A stretch of 34,671 bases of DNA, from assembly GCA_944392505.1 (NCBI GenBank), contig CALXWU010000007.1, positions 1-34,671 on the forward strand. Reading direction: 5' to 3'. This stretch comes from an uncultured Clostridia bacterium (GTDB taxonomy: Bacteria > Bacillota > Clostridia > TANB77 > CAG-508). The notes beneath the pieces were generated by a model, which did not search any database, was not told where the DNA came from, and saw only the letters and a list, made by a program, of their open reading frames with translations. The position numbers were made by a program, and so were the translations under genes. Below are positions 30,966-34,671 of this stretch, one piece after another; the stretch's first letter is position 1; every line of letters begins with the position of its first letter.

Positions 30966-31535
30966 ATGTACATAATAGTTGGACTTGGTAATCCAGAGCC
31001 AGAATACTCAAATACCAGACATAATATGGGATTTGATGTTATAAATAAATTAGCAAATAAAAACAATATAAGTTTAAATAGAACTAAATTTAATGCAATT
31101 TATGGAACTGGTATAATAGAAAATGAAAAAGTAATATTAATAAAACCACAAACATTTATGAATAAAAGCGGTGAATCTGTGGTTCAATTTGCAAACTTCT
31201 ATAAAGAACCTTTATCTAAGCTTATAGTTGTATATGATGACATGGATACAGACATAGGAAAGATTAGAGTTAGAGCTAAAGGCGGAGCTGGATCACATAA
31301 TGGGATGAAATCAATGGTAGAACAGCTACAATCTGAGGATTTTCCTAAAATTAGAGTGGGAATAGGAAAACCAGAAAATGAATTTGACAGAATAGACTAT
31401 GTTATTGGGCGTATACCAGATGATGAATACATAGAATTGCAAAAAGGTGAAGAGCTTGCGGTAGAAGCTATTCAGTACTGGATAAAAAATGGAATAGATA
31501 ATACCATGAACAAATTTAACATTAAGAAGGATTGA
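30966..31535 (+). CDS. pth: peptidyl-tRNA hydrolase
   Basis: 189 residues; AAGGAAG before ATG. Motifs are IIVGLGNPEPEYSNTRHNMGF, with N9 and catalytic H19, then KPQTFMNKSGESV and VVYDDMDTDIGKIRVRAKGGAGSHNGMKS, containing the catalytic-pocket Asp and Asn. RVGIGKP closes the core. It frees tRNA from prematurely released peptidyl-tRNA in the cytoplasm and is usually essential. The next gene starts eight bases after its stop, a coupled arrangement. Confidence 0.97.
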   Translation: MYIIVGLGNPEPEYSNTRHNMGFDVINKLANKNNISLNRTKFNAIYGTGIIENEKVILIKPQTFMNKSGESVVQFANFYKEPLSKLIVVYDDMDTDIGKIRVRAKGGAGSHNGMKSMVEQLQSEDFPKIRVGIGKPENEFDRIDYVIGRIPDDEYIELQKGEELAVEAIQYWIKNGIDNTMNKFNIKKD

Positions 31536-31543
31536 AATTATTA

Positions 31544-32734
31544 ATGCAAGAACTATTAATTGATGTGACTAACAATTTGAAAAAGATTTTGCTAGTTCAA
31601 AATGGAAAATTAATTGAAAAATATGAAGATGAACCTGAACATGAAAGATTAGAAGGAAATATTTTTTTGGGGTTAGTAGAAGATGTGTTGACTGGTATGC
31701 AGGCAGCTTTTGTTAATATTGGTAAAGAAAAAAATACCTTTATACATATAAGAGATGTAATACCTAAAATTAGTGAAGAAACAGGAAATAAAAATGAAGA
31801 TTTTAGTAACTACAATATAAAAGATTATTTAAAGCCGGGAAAACCAGTCTTAGTTCAGGTGAAAAAAGATAGTACAAATAAAAAGGGAGCTAGAATATCT
31901 TCACATATAAGCATCCCAGGAAGATTCGTAGTATTAATACCAAACGAAAAATTCATTACAATATCACAAAAAATAGATGATAGTAATGAAAGAGAAAGAT
32001 TAAAAAATATTATAAAAGATAATATTACAGACAATTATGGAGCAATCATAAGAACCTCCGCAGCATTAAAAAGTAAAGAAGAACTAATAGAAGATTTAAA
32101 AGCAACAATTAATAAATATAAAGAGATAGTAAAATCATATGATGAAGCAATTTCAAGTAAAAATTTAAAACCAAAATTGCTCTATAAAAGCGAAGATATT
32201 GTTCAAAGATTATTAACAGATTTAATGGATCAAGACCTAGTTAATATATACACCAACAATAAAGAAGTTTTTGATCAAGTAAATAAAAAACTTAAAGAAA
32301 CTAATAAAAATATTAAATTAGAATTGAGAGAAGATATACTTAATCAATATGATATAAAGAAACAATTAGAACAACTTGAAAACAGAAAAATTTGGCTTAA
32401 ATGTGGTGGATTTATTACCATTGATAAAACAGAAGCATTAACTGCGATAGATGTAAATTCTGGTAAATATACTGGGGGAAAAGACTTAGAACACACCATA
32501 TTTACTGTAAATAAAGAGGCAACAATAGAAATAGCAAGACAATTAAGGTTAAGGGATATTGGTGGAATAATAATAATAGATTATATAGATATGAAAGATA
32601 AGAAAAATGAAGAAGAAATAGTAAAACTGTTTAAAGAATGTTTAAAAAATGATAGATCTAAAACGCAAATAGTAGGATTTTCTAAATTGAATTTATTAGA
32701 AATGACTAGAAAACATATGTGTAGTAATGATTGA
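31544..32734 (+). CDS. rng: ribonuclease E/G family, short C-terminus
   Basis: 396 residues from the ATG at 31544; a TTG at 31532 overlaps the pth stop and has no well-placed ribosome binding site. The S1-like RNA-binding domain is near 37-125 (EGNIFLGLVEDVLTGMQAAF, NTFIHIRDVIPK). The catalytic core carries TEALTAIDVNSGKYTGG and GGIIIIDYIDM, with metal ligands D303 and D346. The protein ends GFSKLNLLEMTRKHMCSND. Longer RNase E/G proteins continue with a zinc-link CPxC and a dimer or tetramer region, which is missing here. The enzyme cuts 5'-monophosphorylated single-stranded RNA in rRNA and mRNA processing. The catalytic site looks intact; oligomer formation may differ. Confidence 0.9.
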   Translation: MQELLIDVTNNLKKILLVQNGKLIEKYEDEPEHERLEGNIFLGLVEDVLTGMQAAFVNIGKEKNTFIHIRDVIPKISEETGNKNEDFSNYNIKDYLKPGKPVLVQVKKDSTNKKGARISSHISIPGRFVVLIPNEKFITISQKIDDSNERERLKNIIKDNITDNYGAIIRTSAALKSKEELIEDLKATINKYKEIVKSYDEAISSKNLKPKLLYKSEDIVQRLLTDLMDQDLVNIYTNNKEVFDQVNKKLKETNKNIKLELREDILNQYDIKKQLEQLENRKIWLKCGGFITIDKTEALTAIDVNSGKYTGGKDLEHTIFTVNKEATIEIARQLRLRDIGGIIIIDYIDMKDKKNEEEIVKLFKECLKNDRSKTQIVGFSKLNLLEMTRKHMCSND

Positions 32735-32735
32735 T

Positions 32736-32764
32736 TTGAATTATTAGACAAAATATGTTAAAAT
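32736..32764 (+). promoter_or_regulatory. probable promoter of the 100-aa gene
   Basis: TTGAAT at 32736-32741, 17-base spacer, TAAAAT at 32759-32764, three bases after the RNase stop. A nearby TATAAT at 32770-32775 has no well-placed -35. Confidence 0.45.
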
Positions 32765-32801
32765 ATATGTATAATTTATTATATAAAAGGAGGTTACCCT
32801 T

Positions 32802-33104
32802 ATGAAGGTAATGCAGCAAGAGCGGACATTAGAACAGGAAGAAGAAATATTCCTTATGTATGAAAATGAGACAGAAGACCTTTTCAGAACAATTCTAGTA
32901 TATTTCAATACTCACCAGAGGTTGGCAAAAGTCTTCAGAGTTCCAATTTCAACCCCAAGATTTTACAAAGAGTTTGTTACTCTGGTAGCAAATAAACAAT
33001 GTGGCTGGAAGGTTGAAAAAGTAAGATGGAATAGCGACAAAGTAAGAATAATAATCTCCGACCCATTCGAATTTGATGAATACTGCAAAAAGTATATTAA
33101 ATAA
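32802..33104 (+). CDS. unrecognised 100-aa protein
   Basis: The start is certain: AAGGAGG nine bases before ATG. The protein is soluble and mixed alpha/beta, with an acidic N-terminus (QERTLEQEEEIFLMYENETEDL), aromatic-rich VYFNTHQRLAKVFRVPI, then CGWKVEKVRWNSDKVRIIIS and DPFEFDEYCKKYIK. I recognise no family and see no catalytic motif. It has its own promoter and a strong terminator, so it is a single-gene transcript. The codon use is like its neighbours. The preceding RNase and tRNA hydrolase suggest a house-keeping neighbourhood, but no function can be given. Confidence 0.75.
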   Translation: MKVMQQERTLEQEEEIFLMYENETEDLFRTILVYFNTHQRLAKVFRVPISTPRFYKEFVTLVANKQCGWKVEKVRWNSDKVRIIISDPFEFDEYCKKYIK

Positions 33105-33114
33105 GAATGGAAAA

Positions 33115-33145
33115 AGGTGCTCTTTTTTAGAGCACCTACTTTTTT
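33115..33145. terminator. bidirectional terminator
   Basis: Arms AGGTGCTCT (33115-33123) and AGAGCACCT (33129-33137) are exact. T-run at 33140-33145 for the plus strand and A-run at 33111-33115 for the minus strand serve the convergent neighbours. Confidence 0.9.
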
Positions 33146-33148
33146 GTC

Positions 33149-34671
33149 TTAAATTTCTCCTAAAATAAGTTTTAATTCTTCGTGTCTTTTTACCTTTTGC
33201 GTAGTAGTTTTTATTAAAGGTGTATCAGTCAAAATAATTTCTCTAATGTATTTATATGCTGGCATTTTATGATTTACATTTTCCTTTACATCAGTCCATA
33301 CCTTGTTATATAAATCTTCTTTTGAGATATTTGCAAAATTTTCATCTACATATTCTTTATTATACACAATTTTAGCACAAATCTTGTAATCACCATCATC
33401 TTGTGGCATTCCATACACCATACTCTCAGAAACATATGGTAGTTTGTTAATCAATATTTCCAATTCCTCTGGGAATATATTTTTTCCATTTTTAAGAACT
33501 ATAACATCTTTCTTTCTACCTGTGATGAACAAGAATCCATCCTTATCAAAATAGCCTAAATCTCCCGTATAAAACCAGTCATCTTTTAAAACTTCATTTG
33601 TAGCTTCTGGATTATCTACATAGCCCAGCATTACAGTAGGAGCTTTTACAGCTATTTCACCAATACCTTCACTATCTGGATTTTCAATTTTTACATCTAT
33701 ACCAGGAAGTGGAAAACCTACTGAGCCGCATCTTTTAAATTTATCATTTTCACCTGCGACAACAGGAGAGGTTTCAGTTAATCCATATCCTTGGAGTAGA
33801 TTTATTCCTAAATCTAAGAAGCCTTGAATTGCATCTTTGCTCATGGCAGCACCACCAGCAATTAGAATTCTAAGTTTTCCTCCAAGATTATCAAGTATTT
33901 GTTTAAAGACTTTTCTTCTAATGTCTATTCTAACTTTTAATAATCCATTACATAATTTTGTCATATTTTTTACAAGTTTTGTTTTACCTTGTTCTTCAAT
34001 TCCTTTTTTGATTTTTTTATACATTATTTCAAGCATTAAAGGAACGCAAACAAATCCTGTAACTTTAAATTCAGCAAGATTTTTTTGCACATATTTAATT
34101 CCATCACAAAAAGCTACAGTTATACCTGAAAATGTACCATACAAAAAGGTACAAGTAGATTCAAAGGTGTGATGAAGCGGTAAGAAAGATAAAAATGTAT
34201 CTTCTTTTCTTATGTCAGTCATTTGGGCTAAAGCATATATATCTTCACAAATATTAGATTGAGAAAGAGCAACGGCTTTTGAAATTGAAGTAGTACCAGA
34301 GGTAAAAAGCATTACAGACATTTCTTTATTATTAATTCTAACATTATCATATTTATTATCTCCATTTACTAGTAGAGAATGACCTTTATGTATTAAATTA
34401 GTATAACTTGTAAAATCAGGCAAATCATCCATGCTAATAAAATGGGATAATTTTGATTTTTGGCTAACTGCAAGTGAAGAAAATACCTCAGCATATTTTT
34501 TATCAAAAATAACTGCTTCTGCTTCACTTCTAATTATGAGATCAAGTATTTCATTATCAGGTAATGCCCTATCTAATGGAACCACTATCATGTCAGAGGT
34601 AGTAATTGCCAAATAGCTGGTACACCATTCATATCTATTTGGTGATATTATTGCAACTTTTTTCTTAGATA
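33149..34671 (-). CDS. AMP-forming acyl-CoA synthetase (start beyond window)
   Basis: The frame is open to the right edge, so the N-terminus is cut off; the residues nearest the edge read KVAIISPNRYEWCTSYLAIT, typical of the start of long-chain acyl-CoA synthetases (FadD/AMP-binding family). ATP-binding P-loop: MLFTSGTTSISKAVALS. Then GYGLTETSPVV (A5), DWFYTGDLGYFDKDGFLFITG (A7), GRKKDVIVLKNGKNIFPEELE (A8 and hinge), and the final catalytic lysine in KTTTQKVKR. The enzyme activates a fatty or other carboxylic acid to acyl-AMP and then acyl-CoA, in the cytoplasm or at the membrane. Substrate length cannot be told. It stops at the shared terminator. Confidence 0.92.
   Translation of the reverse strand, partial: SKKKVAIISPNRYEWCTSYLAITTSDMIVVPLDRALPDNEILDLIIRSEAEAVIFDKKYAEVFSSLAVSQKSKLSHFISMDDLPDFTSYTNLIHKGHSLLVNGDNKYDNVRINNKEMSVMLFTSGTTSISKAVALSQSNICEDIYALAQMTDIRKEDTFLSFLPLHHTFESTCTFLYGTFSGITVAFCDGIKYVQKNLAEFKVTGFVCVPLMLEIMYKKIKKGIEEQGKTKLVKNMTKLCNGLLKVRIDIRRKVFKQILDNLGGKLRILIAGGAAMSKDAIQGFLDLGINLLQGYGLTETSPVVAGENDKFKRCGSVGFPLPGIDVKIENPDSEGIGEIAVKAPTVMLGYVDNPEATNEVLKDDWFYTGDLGYFDKDGFLFITGRKKDVIVLKNGKNIFPEELEILINKLPYVSESMVYGMPQDDGDYKICAKIVYNKEYVDENFANISKEDLYNKVWTDVKENVNHKMPAYKYIREIILTDTPLIKTTTQKVKRHEELKLILGEI

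Noticed and set aside
1-34671. tRNA, rRNA, CRISPR array, insertion sequence or replication origin
   Set aside because: No cloverleaf-type sequence, regular spacer array, transposase gene with terminal repeats, or DnaA-box cluster was seen by reading.

Overview
The window is low-GC DNA with strong AGGAGG-type ribosome binding sites, near-consensus sigma-A promoters (TTGACA or TTGTAC, 17 bp spacing, TATAAT or TATACT) and several endospore genes (yyaC, spoIVFB-like, pdaA-like, yqfC, yqfD). With a three-subunit NAD-linked [FeFe] hydrogenase, this points to an anaerobic, fermentative, spore-forming member of the class Clostridia. I cannot place it more precisely. I see no tRNA, rRNA, CRISPR array or insertion sequence.

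Layout. 1-2780 is an accessory stretch: the end of an HNH endonuclease, a probable small RNA on the minus strand, an unrecognised protein with its own promoter, an AlkD-type DNA repair protein and a DUF4116 repeat protein. 2900-6080 holds sporulation-type genes: a small V-ATPase-F-like protein, YyaC, a tail-anchored protein, then an M23 plus M50 peptidase pair resembling SpoIVFA/SpoIVFB. 6148-9978 holds uvrC, two tiny overlapping ORFs with their own promoter, an rRNA-type methyltransferase and a pseudouridine synthase. 10064-13220 is a complete Agr-type peptide quorum-sensing locus in convergent arrangement: agrB-agrD rightward, and an agrA-like regulator plus agrC-like kinase leftward, separated by a bidirectional terminator.

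13377-27837 follows the conserved Firmicutes order yqfC-yqfD-(phoH-yqfF)-ybeY-dgkA-era-yqzL-recO, with marked departures. An unrecognised 409-aa gene sits where phoH and yqfF are normally found. ybeY is fused to dgkA and to a PAP2-like domain in one ORF. A block of three membrane-anchored extracytoplasmic proteins (DUF3048, DUF4358-like, DHHW) and the hydCBA hydrogenase operon lies between dgkA and era. recO is frameshifted. A 56-bp repeat forms the immediate 5' leader of both yqfD and era.

27969-34671 holds two glycosyltransferase genes (the second frameshifted), a GNAT acetyltransferase, pth, a short RNase E/G, an unrecognised 100-aa protein and, convergent, an acyl-CoA synthetase running off the right edge.

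The most unusual items are the YbeY-DgkA-PAP2 fusion, the convergent agr locus with a predicted seven-residue peptide ring, the leader repeat, the small-ORF pair and the probable orphan antisense-type RNA near the left edge. None is proven to be a new system from sequence alone.
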